Notes: generated from the sequence alone by a model not told the origin. Shown: positions 39,495-49,267, numbered from the stretch's first letter. The stretch is DNA of 64,000 nt from Nitrosopumilus sp. (GCF_025699255.1 NZ_JAILWA010000001.1:241322-305321), one strand, 5' to 3'. Program-made: numbers and translations.

Positions 39495-40262
39495 CTAAAA
39501 TCCCAAAAGATTTCCAGACAGAGAATCAAAAAATAACTTTGCAGCTGCAATTAAAATTACCACAGAAACAAGAATTTGCAAATACCTTTCCTTAATATCA
39601 ATAGACAATCTTGCACCAACTAATCCACCAATGAAAGAACCAATTGCTAGAAAACCTGCTTGAAGAAAATCAGGATGTCCTAATAAGCTATGAACTATAA
39701 CTCCAGAGAAAGAAGCAAATAATAAAATCATTTGAGATGTAGGAGCAGCCTTTTTCATCATCATTCCCATTCCAACCACCATTAAAGGAACAAAAATTAT
39801 TCCACCTCCAATTCCAAAAAAAGATGATATGATACCAGCAAAGAAACTTGCACCTATTGCAAAAATCATCATTTGTTTTGAAATTACTTTTTCTTTTGTT
39901 TCAATTTTTTTTCGTAAAAAGATGTAAGCTGCAGATGCAATCAATATAAAACCAAATAAAATCTTGAAAACATCAGGAGTTATATCCGTGGAAATTATTG
40001 CGCCAAGAATAGTTCCAGGAACAGAAAGTAATCCAAGTTTTATCCCAAGAGAAAATTCAATTCGTTTTTGTTTTGAATAAGAAATTGTAGATGCAGTAGC
40101 ATTACTTAATGCTGCAAACAAACTATTACTTGCAGCAGTTGTGGGAGGAAACCCCAAGAAGGTTAAAACAGGTACTACGATAATCCCACCGCCAAGGCCA
40201 ATCATAGAACCTAAAACACCAGCTGCAAACCCTAAAGGAATCAGCCATAATTGATCAATCAT
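39495..40262 (-). CDS. TauE/SafE family permease
   Basis: A 255-residue integral membrane protein with about eight hydrophobic segments in two halves. Each half carries the family's Gly-rich motif (GMIGLGGGIIVVPVLTFLG and SSFFGIGGGIIFVPLMVVG). Members export sulfite, sulfoacetate or other organic anions; the substrate here is unknown. Single gene, minus strand. Confidence 0.9.
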   Translation of the reverse strand: MIDQLWLIPLGFAAGVLGSMIGLGGGIIVVPVLTFLGFPPTTAASNSLFAALSNATASTISYSKQKRIEFSLGIKLGLLSVPGTILGAIISTDITPDVFKILFGFILIASAAYIFLRKKIETKEKVISKQMMIFAIGASFFAGIISSFFGIGGGIIFVPLMVVGMGMMMKKAAPTSQMILLFASFSGVIVHSLLGHPDFLQAGFLAIGSFIGGLVGARLSIDIKERYLQILVSVVILIAAAKLFFDSLSGNLLGF

Positions 40263-40302
40263 AGTAATCGTAAATTAAAGAAATTTCCATTATATAATTA
40301 GA

Positions 40303-40950
40303 CTACTTGAGAATAACTAATGTTTGCAAAATAGAGTTATCAGTAGGAGTAATTTCCAAAGTTATTTCATAATTTTGTAAATCATCAATTTTGGATTTGA
40401 CACCACGCTCGCTAGAATCGTAATAAAATTTGTGAACGAGTTCAACCCATGCAGAAATAGATTCAACATCATCATCAGATTTTTCTTCCTCCCAACAGTC
40501 ACAAACGAGTGTTTCAATCATAGTCTCAATTATTGCAAGAATTTCATCTTGGTTTGTTTCCAAATCAGAAGTTTCAAGGTTTGCTATGGCCAAAATTGGA
40601 GAATTTGTATCACCTCCAATATTGATATTCCCCAAAGAATTACCATGGACGTCAGTCACAGCAGTTGTAGTACAGTATTCTACAGTTCGTGGCAATCCTT
40701 TATCAAAGAATGTACAGTATTGACTAATGGTATGATCAGTTATTGCAGTAGGTGCAGAGACAAAAATATTTTTTGTGGCAAGTGTTTTTTGGATTGTTTC
40801 AATATCATAATATGAAAATCCAGTATCAACAATTGTTTTTGTTTCTGTTTGATAAGGTGTAGAATACAAAACAATAGCAGAAATCGAAATAAGTATTACA
40901 ATTCCAATTAGAATTGACATTAATTTGTTCATGAGAGACAAATTATGCAT
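40303..40950 (-). CDS. Membrane-anchored extracellular protein, unknown
   Basis: A 215-residue protein with an N-terminal anchor (about 10-30, LMSILIGIVILISISAIVLY) and an external domain. ATG 40932 (MNKLMSIL) may be the true start. Cys residues cluster in the ectodomain (QYCTFF, VEYCTT, VCDCWEE), suggesting disulfides or metal. Second half alpha/beta. It precedes no coupled gene; the DUF192 gene is 22 bp upstream on the same strand, so cotranscription is likely. Confidence 0.65.
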   Translation of the reverse strand: MHNLSLMNKLMSILIGIVILISISAIVLYSTPYQTETKTIVDTGFSYYDIETIQKTLATKNIFVSAPTAITDHTISQYCTFFDKGLPRTVEYCTTTAVTDVHGNSLGNINIGGDTNSPILAIANLETSDLETNQDEILAIIETMIETLVCDCWEEEKSDDDVESISAWVELVHKFYYDSSERGVKSKIDDLQNYEITLEITPTDNSILQTLVILK

Positions 40951-40972
40951 TCAAAAATAAGGCTTTGCAATC

Positions 40973-41464
40973 CTATATTGAAATGATAGTCAATTTAGAA
41001 TTTGTTGTAATATTGTTTTGATCAACAAACCCAGAAGTGACTTCAAGAACAAAAGATGCTTCATTTTCAGGAACTACACTTTGACAGGTTGTGATTTCCA
41101 ATGCAGTTTTGCATGGTGGCACGTTTTTTTCAATGTGTACAACACTGCCATCTTGATCAAACCAAATCATGTCCAGGGGGAATTGCATGTTTAACATCCA
41201 TAAAGAATACAGACCTGGTTCATCAAATACAAATATCATGCCTTGATCATAAGGCAGTTGATCTTGAAACATTAATCCACGTACACGTCTTGGCTCAGAA
41301 TCAGCTATTTGAACTTCAAGAGCAACATCATCTACTAAAATAGTACCTCGGGGAAATTCGACAGATTCTAGTTTACTATCACTTGGAAGAGTAAGCATGC
41401 CAATGACTCCAATTATTACAGCAGCAATAGTGATTGGAACTAATGCTTGAGCTCGGGTAGTCAT
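40973..41464 (-). CDS. DUF192 family secreted protein
   Basis: A 163-residue protein: N-terminal hydrophobic anchor (ALVPITIAAVIIGVIGMLTL), then the DUF192 domain with RRVRGLMFQDQLPYDQGMIF, LYSLWMLNMQFPLDMIWFD and a C-terminal strand set. Cys in PPCKTALEITTCQS are typical of the family's archaeal members. DUF192 proteins are extracellular beta-barrels of unknown biochemistry. Confidence 0.88.
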   Translation of the reverse strand: MTTRAQALVPITIAAVIIGVIGMLTLPSDSKLESVEFPRGTILVDDVALEVQIADSEPRRVRGLMFQDQLPYDQGMIFVFDEPGLYSLWMLNMQFPLDMIWFDQDGSVVHIEKNVPPCKTALEITTCQSVVPENEASFVLEVTSGFVDQNNITTNSKLTIISI

Positions 41465-41503
41465 GAAAGAATTTGCGTCAATCCTATTAAAAACTAAGAT
41501 AGT

Positions 41504-41854
41504 CTACATTACTGAATTTTTAAAATCACTAATTGAGGACATTGTGTTTTTTGTCTGATGTCCAATATCATGAAGAGTTGAACCATTGTATTTTTTGTCC
41601 AGATATCGGCCTGCAACTATCATAGGCCCTCCAACAGCACACGTAACACCAGTAGGTTCAGGAATCCACAACATCAAAAAGCCTATTTTTTGGAGTTTTT
41701 TTCCAGGAGCAGGAGCTTTTTGAAGGGCCCCCAAAGAACGAGCAGTGTGTTTATCATCAATATTGGTGACTTCAGCATATAGATTTGCTCTTCTTTTTGC
41801 AGAATCAGAGAATTTTCTTAATTTGTCTAGACGTTCCTTTAGGGGATCAACCAT
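41504..41854 (-). CDS. Hypothetical thaumarchaeal protein
   Basis: A 116-residue protein. A basic helical N-terminus (PLKERLDKLRKFSDSAKRRA) leads to a Gly/Pro-rich hydrophobic middle (IGFLMLWIPEPTGVTCAVGG, about 57-80) that may be a membrane hairpin, then a short amphipathic end. No family recognised. It precedes the DUF192 gene by 39 bp on the same strand. Confidence 0.6.
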   Translation of the reverse strand: MVDPLKERLDKLRKFSDSAKRRANLYAEVTNIDDKHTARSLGALQKAPAPGKKLQKIGFLMLWIPEPTGVTCAVGGPMIVAGRYLDKKYNGSTLHDIGHQTKNTMSSISDFKNSVM

Positions 41855-41988
41855 TCCAACTTAGGTTTAGAAAAAATTAGTTAAGAAATAAAGATCAACT
41901 CAGGTCACTTTCAAGTCAACAAAGAATAACCAAAATTTACTCAAAAAGACACTCAATTATACTAGATTTTATTAAGTCTCAAAGACAC

Positions 41989-42453
41989 ATGAAATCTAAA
42001 AATTCAAAAAGATTGGATTCTATCAAAGCGGCACATCAATCAGAAAGAGATCGTTCAAGTACAAGAATGGAAGACTATTTAGAAATAATTTCAGAATTAG
42101 TAGAATTGAAAGGGTATGCCACAACATTAGACATATCAAGATACATGAATGTAAGTGCACCAAGTGTTACCAAAATGCTTCAAAGATTAGATGAGAATGG
42201 ATTTTTAGAATATGAAAAATATCACGGAATAAATTTAACAGAAAAAGGAATTGAGATTGCAGAAGGCATAAGACAAAAGCATGGAATTTTGTTAGAATTT
42301 TTTGAAATTTTAGGAGTAGGATATGATACAGCAAATCAAGATACAGAAGGAATTGAACATCATCTCAACCCAAAAACAATTAAACAGTTAAGAAAATTTA
42401 TCACTTTTCTAAAAGCTAATCCAAAAATAATTGATAATTTTAAAAATCTTTAA
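41989..42453 (+). CDS. DtxR/MntR-family metal-dependent regulator
   Basis: A 154-residue transcription factor. A basic tail (1-25) precedes a winged helix (EDYLEIISELVELKGYATTL, then VSAPSVTKMLQRLDENGFLE) and the helical dimerisation/metal domain (RQKHGILLEFFEILGVGYDT, IEHHLNPKTIKQLRKF). E and H residues at the usual metal positions are present. No SH3 domain. It would control Mn/Fe uptake genes elsewhere; none is adjacent. Its 3' end overlaps the convergent ATPase gene by 14 bp. Confidence 0.9.
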   Translation: MKSKNSKRLDSIKAAHQSERDRSSTRMEDYLEIISELVELKGYATTLDISRYMNVSAPSVTKMLQRLDENGFLEYEKYHGINLTEKGIEIAEGIRQKHGILLEFFEILGVGYDTANQDTEGIEHHLNPKTIKQLRKFITFLKANPKIIDNFKNL

Positions 42454-44260
42454 GGAAAATTTTAATATCATTTTGAGAAGAAGAAAAGTCCATCAAATTT
42501 CTTGCAACATCTGAACGTTTTGGAATTTTAATTTGTCCTTTTTTACCAATTCGTACTGATGCAATAAAGTTATCATTTGCATAGATATCAGCATGCATTG
42601 AAGTAAATTGTCTATCCACAGTAAGCAGGAAAGCAGTTTTAGATTCTGAAAAACTAAAAGGCAAATCATTAGAAGAGATTGAAATACCATCATGGGTTTT
42701 TTCAACAACATCAATGTGTACTTTGAGCATTTTTTCAATATCATTAATGTTTGAGCCGCCACGGCCAATTATTGATGGAATATATTGTTCATCAACCATA
42801 ACTCTAACTCTATTATCAGACAAAATTTCAACTTCTGCACGCGGATCATATCTCTTGAATGTTTCTTTGATTTTATCCTCAGCTAGTCTTTCAATACCAA
42901 TTTTTTCAGTTTTTTTGCCTACAGGTACAATGACATTTTCTTCACCAAAGGTATAGATTTCATGTTCCAATGTATTATCTTCAAAATTTCTAATCTCAAT
43001 TACAGGTCTTGCCAAATCAGATTCAGTCATTCCAGTAGGAACTTTGACTTTTAATTCTAAATCATATACTTTTTGAATTCCACCATATCTAACAAACACT
43101 ACAGTGTCCAAAACATTTGGAATTATACCAAGTTCAATTTTGCCAATAAAGCGTTGTATTGCATCTAAAGGAGAATTTGCATGTACAACACCAACCATAC
43201 CCACACCAGTCAATCTTAAATCCGCAAAAGTTGTAAAATCTTCTCGTCTTCTAACTTCATCAAAAATTGTATAATCAGGTCTTACAAGTAATAAAATATC
43301 TGCAGAATTATCAAAACTTCCATCGAGTTTACTATACTGAGTAATTCCAGATTCTACTTGCAAATCACGAGGAGATTCAAATGTTTTAACAACTTTGCCT
43401 TTATTATGATAAAAATTTGCCAGACCAGATGCCAAAGTACTTTTTCCAGAACCAGGAGGACCAGAAATAACAATACCTTCTGCACTGTCAGAAAATCTAT
43501 CCATTAGTTTTTCTGAAATTGTATAATCGTTAAGAGACATCTTAACAATTGGATGAACAATAGTAATTTCGTAAGATTCTGAAAAAGGAGGATAAGTAAT
43601 AGCAATTCGGTAATCTTCATGTTGCACCACGGAAGCTCCAGTTTTTGAGATTTCAAGAGTACTTGAATCATATACATTGACTAGATCTAGGATTTGAGAA
43701 GACATCATTTCCAAATAATCTCTTGAAAGAAGTTCATCATTTAATTTAGTCAAGATGAAGTTTCCTGGTTTACCCTTTTTTGCAAAAGGGCAAAGATTTT
43801 CCTTGAGATGAACGCTCATTGTTTCAGAATCAAAAAATTTGAGAAATTCCAAAGACTCATTTTTTAATTCAGATTTTAAGAAAATTGCTTCAACATCTTC
43901 AGCCTGAGCAACCAGATATTGGACATGATCAGAAGTGTACAAAATAGCATTGTTTTGTTTAGCCATATCAACAATCAGAGAATCTATTCTACCACTACTA
44001 GCAAGTTTAACATCATCAGATGAAGGATGGGAACCACTTACAATTACAGTCAATCCAAAACTTCCAGATAGAGATTTTAATTTTTTAATTTTTTCAAGAC
44101 CAATGAATCCTTGTTCTTTCTTTTTGGAAGCTTGTGATTGAAGTTCATCAAAAACAGCTTGAGGAATTAATATCTCAGAATTTCTAACAGTTCCAGATTC
44201 AATTTGGGATACAAGTTGACCATTTATGATTACACTGGTATCAGCAACAATTTTTGACAA
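42440..44260 (-). CDS. PIN domain / PilT-type ATPase / KH protein
   Basis: A 606-residue three-part protein. Residues 1-130 are a PIN nuclease domain (MSKIVADTSVIING, acidic residues kept). Residues about 250-430 are a secretion-type ATPase with Walker A GPPGSGKST and VRPDYTIFDEVRRREDFTTF. Residues about 480-530 are a KH domain with the GRGG loop (IPSIIGRGGSNINDIEKML). This archaeal family probably couples ATP-driven RNA movement to cleavage. Start ATG 44260 begins exactly at the PIN core. Confidence 0.92.
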   Translation of the reverse strand: MSKIVADTSVIINGQLVSQIESGTVRNSEILIPQAVFDELQSQASKKKEQGFIGLEKIKKLKSLSGSFGLTVIVSGSHPSSDDVKLASSGRIDSLIVDMAKQNNAILYTSDHVQYLVAQAEDVEAIFLKSELKNESLEFLKFFDSETMSVHLKENLCPFAKKGKPGNFILTKLNDELLSRDYLEMMSSQILDLVNVYDSSTLEISKTGASVVQHEDYRIAITYPPFSESYEITIVHPIVKMSLNDYTISEKLMDRFSDSAEGIVISGPPGSGKSTLASGLANFYHNKGKVVKTFESPRDLQVESGITQYSKLDGSFDNSADILLLVRPDYTIFDEVRRREDFTTFADLRLTGVGMVGVVHANSPLDAIQRFIGKIELGIIPNVLDTVVFVRYGGIQKVYDLELKVKVPTGMTESDLARPVIEIRNFEDNTLEHEIYTFGEENVIVPVGKKTEKIGIERLAEDKIKETFKRYDPRAEVEILSDNRVRVMVDEQYIPSIIGRGGSNINDIEKMLKVHIDVVEKTHDGISISSNDLPFSFSESKTAFLLTVDRQFTSMHADIYANDNFIASVRIGKKGQIKIPKRSDVARNLMDFSSSQNDIKIFLKDF

Positions 44261-44304
44261 TTTTTAATTCAATTTTGTATTAAATTATTGCCTTAATTAC
44301 TTTC

Positions 44305-44661
44305 TTAAATTAAAGATTTGATTGATTCTAAGACACTATTAAAATCAAAAGGCTTTGATATGTATGAGGAAGCACCATGATCTAAACATTGTTGAATAAC
44401 TTTTTGATCATCACTTGCAGTAATTAAAATAATTTTTGCATTAGGATCATATTCAATAATTTCTTTAACGACAGTAAATCCATCTTTTTTTGGCATTGCC
44501 AAATCAAGTAACAAAATTTGAGGATTATATTTTTGATAAAAATCTACAGCTTCTGCACCATCAGTTGCTTCTCCAATTATTTCATGTTCACCAATAGATA
44601 AAATGTCTTTTAAAACTAAACGAATTGCATCAGAATCATCAGCTATCAAGATTTTTGCCAT
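44305..44661 (-). CDS. Single-domain response regulator (CheY-like)
   Basis: A 118-residue receiver. Acidic pair DDSD near the N-terminus, phospho-acceptor Asp53 (ILLLDLAMPKKDG), the switch Thr in LITASDD and Lys in ISKPFDFN. No output domain, so it works by protein contact or in a phosphorelay. It is next to an Hpt protein gene and a histidine kinase gene, which probably make up the relay. Confidence 0.93.
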   Translation of the reverse strand: MAKILIADDSDAIRLVLKDILSIGEHEIIGEATDGAEAVDFYQKYNPQILLLDLAMPKKDGFTVVKEIIEYDPNAKIILITASDDQKVIQQCLDHGASSYISKPFDFNSVLESIKSLI

Positions 44662-44712
44662 GAATTTTAATTTAGAATACCATATTAAAAAACTTCAGCA
44701 ACTAAAATTTGA

Positions 44713-45057
44713 CTAAAGCTGTTTGATTTTATTATTAATTTGACTAAAATCAAAATTAGGCACAGTCATAGATTTTTTCATTGCTAGAATCGATTGAGAC
44801 AGTAAATCAAAAATACCATCATAATGAGAACCGTCAATCATTTTTTTAAAAAGATCATCAAGAGAAGCAGAAACATCTCCCAAGGATTCTTTTCCCATCA
44901 TTGGAGCAAGCCCCTTAATTTTATGAGTGTGTTTTTGAAGTTTTGATGAATTTTGAAAAACATCAAAATCATTTGAACATAATTTGTAAATATTTTCAAG
45001 AGATTCTATATCAGAATTAACTTCTTTTGTAGCTACGGAAATAAATTCATCAGACAT
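44713..45057 (-). CDS. Histidine phosphotransfer (Hpt) protein
   Basis: A 114-residue helical bundle. The phospho-His is probably His45 in KHTHKIKGLAPMMG (H-x-I-K-G form of H-x-L-K-G). Hpt domains relay phosphate between receivers. It is transcribed 51 bp ahead of the response regulator gene and divergently from the histidine kinase at 45119, indicating a multistep relay, unusual in archaea. Confidence 0.8.
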   Translation of the reverse strand: MSDEFISVATKEVNSDIESLENIYKLCSNDFDVFQNSSKLQKHTHKIKGLAPMMGKESLGDVSASLDDLFKKMIDGSHYDGIFDLLSQSILAMKKSMTVPNFDFSQINNKIKQL

Positions 45058-45118
45058 AATGTATAACTGAATAAAATTTACCTATTATTTTTATAGTCTA
45101 CGATAAGTCCTGTCTGTT

Positions 45119-47002
45119 ATGAAGATAGTCAGTAAGGCATATGTGTTAATTGCCATACTCATCATTGTAGCAATTTTTAATTTATTTTTGTTATACCAAG
45201 ATCAGAATTCAGAAGCTTCTCAATCTTACTCCATTATTGGTGCAGGAGACATCAAAGTAAAATCAGAATCAATAGCAGGGTTATCTGTATCAGTGGCAAA
45301 TGGAGTTATAGAAGATAAAAAAATACTTGAAAAAGAACTGGCAGAGGTACAGACAACCTTAATGAAGATTCGTAACGGAGGAGAACTTAAAGGACAAAAC
45401 TTAGAACAAATTCCAACATCACTTCTTACAGATTATGATGAAGTTCTTGCATCATGGGAATCATACAAAGTAAAAGCAAACAAAGTTCAGAAAACATCTG
45501 TTTTTGATCAAGAAGCTACAAGTGCGATGAATTATGTTCTGCAAAAAAATCAAGATCTCGTATTATATGCAGATCAATTGAATAAAGACTTGGAAAGTTT
45601 AGACAGAGATTACAACGAGCATAAACAAATTGCTAAAGAATTAGCAGAATGTGCAAAAATCATAGGTCAGCAAACCTTACTTATTTCAATAGGAGAAGGA
45701 GAGAATTCTCAAGAAACATTACAAGAAAAAAATCTACAATTTGAAATAGGAATAAGAAAATTGTTACAAACATCTACAGCAGATTTAGATGTAGAAAGTG
45801 TCGGAATGACTCATGGAGAATTAATTCCACTTCCTAGAGAAAATTCAGAATCATTAAGAAAATTGGATCCATTATGGGAATCAGTAAAAAACAGATTAGA
45901 AATTCTTGAAGAAAGATCTCTTTTATCACCAGAATTTAATTCAGCAAAAAATGAAATGAATAATGAAAAAATAATTTTGTTCAACAACATAGATAGTCTT
46001 CTCGAATCATGGAATCATGAACTTACACAACAAAGCTCAGAAAAACAATTCATAATTCAGATTCTATTAGGAATAGACATAGCAGTTTTCATTCTAGTTT
46101 TATACGTAATTAGAAAATCACTAACACCTTTAGAATTAATCACTAAAGCTATATCAAAAGTGAAAGAAGGGGTCTATGGTGAAAAAATAGAATATTCAGG
46201 TTCAGATGAAGTAGGACAGCTTGTCACAAATTTCAACATAATGTCTGACACCATCAAACAAAAAGAAGATGAAGCAAAGAAAACAGACATTGCAAAAGAT
46301 GAATTTCTTGCAATGATCACACATGAATTAAAAACTCCTCTTGTACCAATTCAAGGGTATTCAGATATTTTGCTTAACGAACATTTAGGAAAACTAACTG
46401 ACAAACAAAAAGAAAGAATCAGTATTATAAAATCAAGTTCTGAAACATTATTATCAATTATTTCAGATTTACTTGACGCTCAAAAATTGGATTTGGGACA
46501 GTTACGAATGACAAGAGCAGAAACAGACATCAAGGATACGATTACAAAATCCATTGAAAGATTAAAACCAGAAGCTGAAACAAACAATATAGAAATTTCT
46601 TCAAACGCTACAAGCATGATCATAAATCATGATTCTGAAAGAATAGGGCAAGTGATTACAAATTTGATTAAAAACAGCATTACAGCAATTCAACCTAATG
46701 CTGGAAAAATTCAAGTTATGATGGAAGACAATCCAGATAATGTTAAAATTTCAATTAAAGACAACGGAATTGGAATACCTTTAGACAAACAAAAAGATCT
46801 ATTCAAAAAATTCTATCAAGTTGATGCTACATTAACAAGAGAGAGGGGAGGTAGCGGATTAGGTTTAGCAATCTGTAAAGGAATTATCGAAAATCATTTT
46901 GGAAAGATTTCAGTACAAAGTATACCAGGTCAAGGATCAACTTTTTCATTTACAATACCCAAAAATAGTGAAAATATGAAATCTCCATTAAATTCTGCTT
47001 AA
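45119..47002 (+). CDS. Membrane sensor histidine kinase with HAMP domain
   Basis: A 627-residue sensor. TM1 (about 7-27), a long helical external domain (about 30-305), TM2 (about 310-332), HAMP (VIRKSLTPLELITKAISKVK), HisKA with phospho-His402 (MITHELKTPLVPI), and ATPase with N box LIKNSITAIQPN, G1 KDNGIGIPLDKQ and G2 RGGSGLGLAICKGIIENHFG. The four-helix-like sensor resembles chemoreceptor or nitrate-sensor bundles. Divergent from the Hpt and receiver genes. Confidence 0.95.
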   Translation: MKIVSKAYVLIAILIIVAIFNLFLLYQDQNSEASQSYSIIGAGDIKVKSESIAGLSVSVANGVIEDKKILEKELAEVQTTLMKIRNGGELKGQNLEQIPTSLLTDYDEVLASWESYKVKANKVQKTSVFDQEATSAMNYVLQKNQDLVLYADQLNKDLESLDRDYNEHKQIAKELAECAKIIGQQTLLISIGEGENSQETLQEKNLQFEIGIRKLLQTSTADLDVESVGMTHGELIPLPRENSESLRKLDPLWESVKNRLEILEERSLLSPEFNSAKNEMNNEKIILFNNIDSLLESWNHELTQQSSEKQFIIQILLGIDIAVFILVLYVIRKSLTPLELITKAISKVKEGVYGEKIEYSGSDEVGQLVTNFNIMSDTIKQKEDEAKKTDIAKDEFLAMITHELKTPLVPIQGYSDILLNEHLGKLTDKQKERISIIKSSSETLLSIISDLLDAQKLDLGQLRMTRAETDIKDTITKSIERLKPEAETNNIEISSNATSMIINHDSERIGQVITNLIKNSITAIQPNAGKIQVMMEDNPDNVKISIKDNGIGIPLDKQKDLFKKFYQVDATLTRERGGSGLGLAICKGIIENHFGKISVQSIPGQGSTFSFTIPKNSENMKSPLNSA

Positions 47003-47070
47003 AGAAAACAAACTTTCAGAGCTAAAAACACTCACACTCTCAAAAAAATGGAGATTTAGGGACCAAGAGT

Positions 47071-47211
47071 ATGAAAGAAAGTAATGAAAAAAATAATGAA
47101 TTTTACAACAATTGCACTAAATATTTTGAATTTTTAAGAAAAAGAGGCATAACGGACTATGATTTTGAAGATGAATACTATTTCACCATGCCTGCAATTT
47201 CAAGTCATTAG
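47071..47211 (+). CDS. 46-aa acidic/aromatic microprotein
   Basis: Short frame MKESNEKNNEFYNNCTKYFE continuing FLRKRGITDYDFEDEYYFTM and ending PAISSH. Strongly aromatic and acidic, with one Cys. Purine-rich GGGACCAAGAGT precedes the ATG. It lies between the kinase and tldD genes. Family not known. Confidence 0.45.
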   Translation: MKESNEKNNEFYNNCTKYFEFLRKRGITDYDFEDEYYFTMPAISSH

Positions 47212-47251
47212 ATAACACAAGACTTACGAATCAATATACAATTGCTAATAC

Positions 47252-48670
47252 ATGGATGCCAGATTACAAGATTACGCAGACAAGATTGTGAGATATGCTC
47301 AGACACAAGGTGTTCAATATTGCGATGTAAGGGCAGAGCAACAAGAACAAAAATCAGTATTTTTAGAAGATAATCAAACAGAATTCATTAGAAATTATGA
47401 GGATAGAGGATTAGGCATAAGAATTATCAAAGATAAAGCATGGGGTTTTTGTTCAATTACAAATCCTCAATCATTTGAACAAATTAAAGAAATTTTAGAT
47501 AATTCAATTAAAAACTCAAATACTCAAAAACAAAAAGAAAATGAAATTAAATTATTTCCAAATACATCTCAAAAAAAACAAATCAATTATCCAGTTTTAA
47601 AAAAACCAAGTATAGATAACATAATAGAAATAGGATTAGAATGTAGTAGTATAATTTCAGAGACACCAAAAATAATTAAGTCAATTATACATCCACGATA
47701 TTCAATTAATTCAAAATATTTTGTAAATTCAGAAGGTTCAGAAATTCTACAAAATTTTACAGATGTTGTCATAGATATGGTTGCAACTGCTCACGATGAT
47801 GGAATTACTCAATCAGTCAACATTACAGAGGGAGGGAGAGGAGGATTAGAGCAAATTCAAAAAAACAACAAAAGTTATGATAGTGCCAGAGAAATTTCAG
47901 TAAAAGCATCACAGTTAACAAAAGCTAAACCAATAAAAGAAGAAAAAGCAACAGTGGTGATGAATCCAGATTTTGTCTCATTACTTACACATGAAATACT
48001 TGGACATCCATCAGAAGCTGATAGAGTATTAGGAAAAGAAATGGCATGGGCAGGAGGAGCATGGTGGAAAAACAAACTAGGAGAGAAGATAGGTTCTGAA
48101 AATCTCAATGTGTTTGATGATCCAACCATAGAAGAAAGTTTAGGATGGTATCAATTTGATGATGAAGGGATCGAAACTAGAAAAACAACTCTTGTTGAAA
48201 ATGGAATATTAAAAAATCATATGCAAAACAGAGAAACAGCTTATGAATTTGATTCTCCACCAACAGGAAACATGAGAGCTACAAATTATCGATTCATTCC
48301 ACTAATTCGAATGGCATGTACATGTATTGCAAATGGAAATTTAAAAGTAGAAGAAATTATCAAAGAGACTAAAAATGGATATTTAATTTCAAACATGAAA
48401 ATTCCCTCAATAGATATGAAACGGTATAACTGGAGCATATCTTGCCAATATGCACAGAAAATTGAAAATGGGGAAATTACAGATTTGCTAAAAGATGTGA
48501 TTGTGATGGGAATAGCACCTGGATTTTTCAAATCAATTGATGCCTGTGGAAATGATTTTACAGTCAGACCAATCACCAATTGTGGAAAAGGAGATCCCAT
48601 GCAATCAATGATAATGGGCAATGGAGGACCAACAATCAGAGGAGTTGCAACAGTAAAGAGTGTGAATTGA
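47252..48670 (+). CDS. tldD: TldD-family metalloprotease
   Basis: A 472-residue TldD/PmbA-family protein. The metal site HEILGH at residues 247-252 (H-E-x3-H) and the preceding MNPDFVSLLT are clear, and the C-terminal GNGGPTIRGVATVK is typical. In bacteria TldD works with TldE to degrade peptides and mature some natural products. No TldE partner is encoded nearby, so it may act alone or pair with a distant gene. Followed by the glycosylase gene after three bases. Confidence 0.92.
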   Translation: MDARLQDYADKIVRYAQTQGVQYCDVRAEQQEQKSVFLEDNQTEFIRNYEDRGLGIRIIKDKAWGFCSITNPQSFEQIKEILDNSIKNSNTQKQKENEIKLFPNTSQKKQINYPVLKKPSIDNIIEIGLECSSIISETPKIIKSIIHPRYSINSKYFVNSEGSEILQNFTDVVIDMVATAHDDGITQSVNITEGGRGGLEQIQKNNKSYDSAREISVKASQLTKAKPIKEEKATVVMNPDFVSLLTHEILGHPSEADRVLGKEMAWAGGAWWKNKLGEKIGSENLNVFDDPTIEESLGWYQFDDEGIETRKTTLVENGILKNHMQNRETAYEFDSPPTGNMRATNYRFIPLIRMACTCIANGNLKVEEIIKETKNGYLISNMKIPSIDMKRYNWSISCQYAQKIENGEITDLLKDVIVMGIAPGFFKSIDACGNDFTVRPITNCGKGDPMQSMIMGNGGPTIRGVATVKSVN

Positions 48671-48673
48671 AAA

Positions 48674-49267
48674 ATGAATCAAAAATTAGAAGATATTAAA
48701 CAAAATGTAATAGAATGTACAGAATGTGATCTATGTAAAACTAGAACTAATTCAGTTCCAGGGAAAGGAAATTTTCATTCAGAAGTGATATTTGTAGGAG
48801 AGGCACCTGGAAGAAACGAAGACAAGAGCGGAGAGCCATTTATCGGAATTGCAGGGAAAAAATTATCTGAAGCATTAGAAGGGGCAGGAATTACAAGAGA
48901 AGAAGTATACATCACCAACATAGTCAAATGCAGACCTCCAAATAACAGAGTTCCAACAGCGATTGAACGAGAAACATGTCAAGATTATCTTAAAGAAGAA
49001 ATTTCAATTATTAAACCAAAAATTATTTGCATACTAGGAAATACAGCATTTAATACATTGTTAGGAGGTTCTGAAATTACAAAATTTAGAGGTAAACTAG
49101 TACAAAAAAATAAACAGATGTATTTTCTAACAGTTCATCCAGCAGCTACTATCTACAATCAAGAACTAATCAAAGTTTTGAAAAAAGACATTGTGAAGTT
49201 ATTTGATCTAGTAGAAGAATTAAAAAATAAAAAAAAAGTGAAAATTGACATTGAATATACTACCTAG
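48674..49267 (+). CDS. Family 4 uracil-DNA glycosylase
   Basis: Removes uracil from DNA. Iron-sulfur ligands are seen as C15/C18 (VIECTECDLCKTR) and later Cys in NIVKCRPPNNR and ERETCQDYL. The active-site motif is VIFVGEAPGRNED and the second motif LTVHPAATI. 197 aa is typical of this 4Fe-4S class. The 3' end overlaps the next glycosylase gene by 23 bp, forming a base-excision pair with tldD upstream. Confidence 0.94.
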   Translation: MNQKLEDIKQNVIECTECDLCKTRTNSVPGKGNFHSEVIFVGEAPGRNEDKSGEPFIGIAGKKLSEALEGAGITREEVYITNIVKCRPPNNRVPTAIERETCQDYLKEEISIIKPKIICILGNTAFNTLLGGSEITKFRGKLVQKNKQMYFLTVHPAATIYNQELIKVLKKDIVKLFDLVEELKNKKKVKIDIEYTT

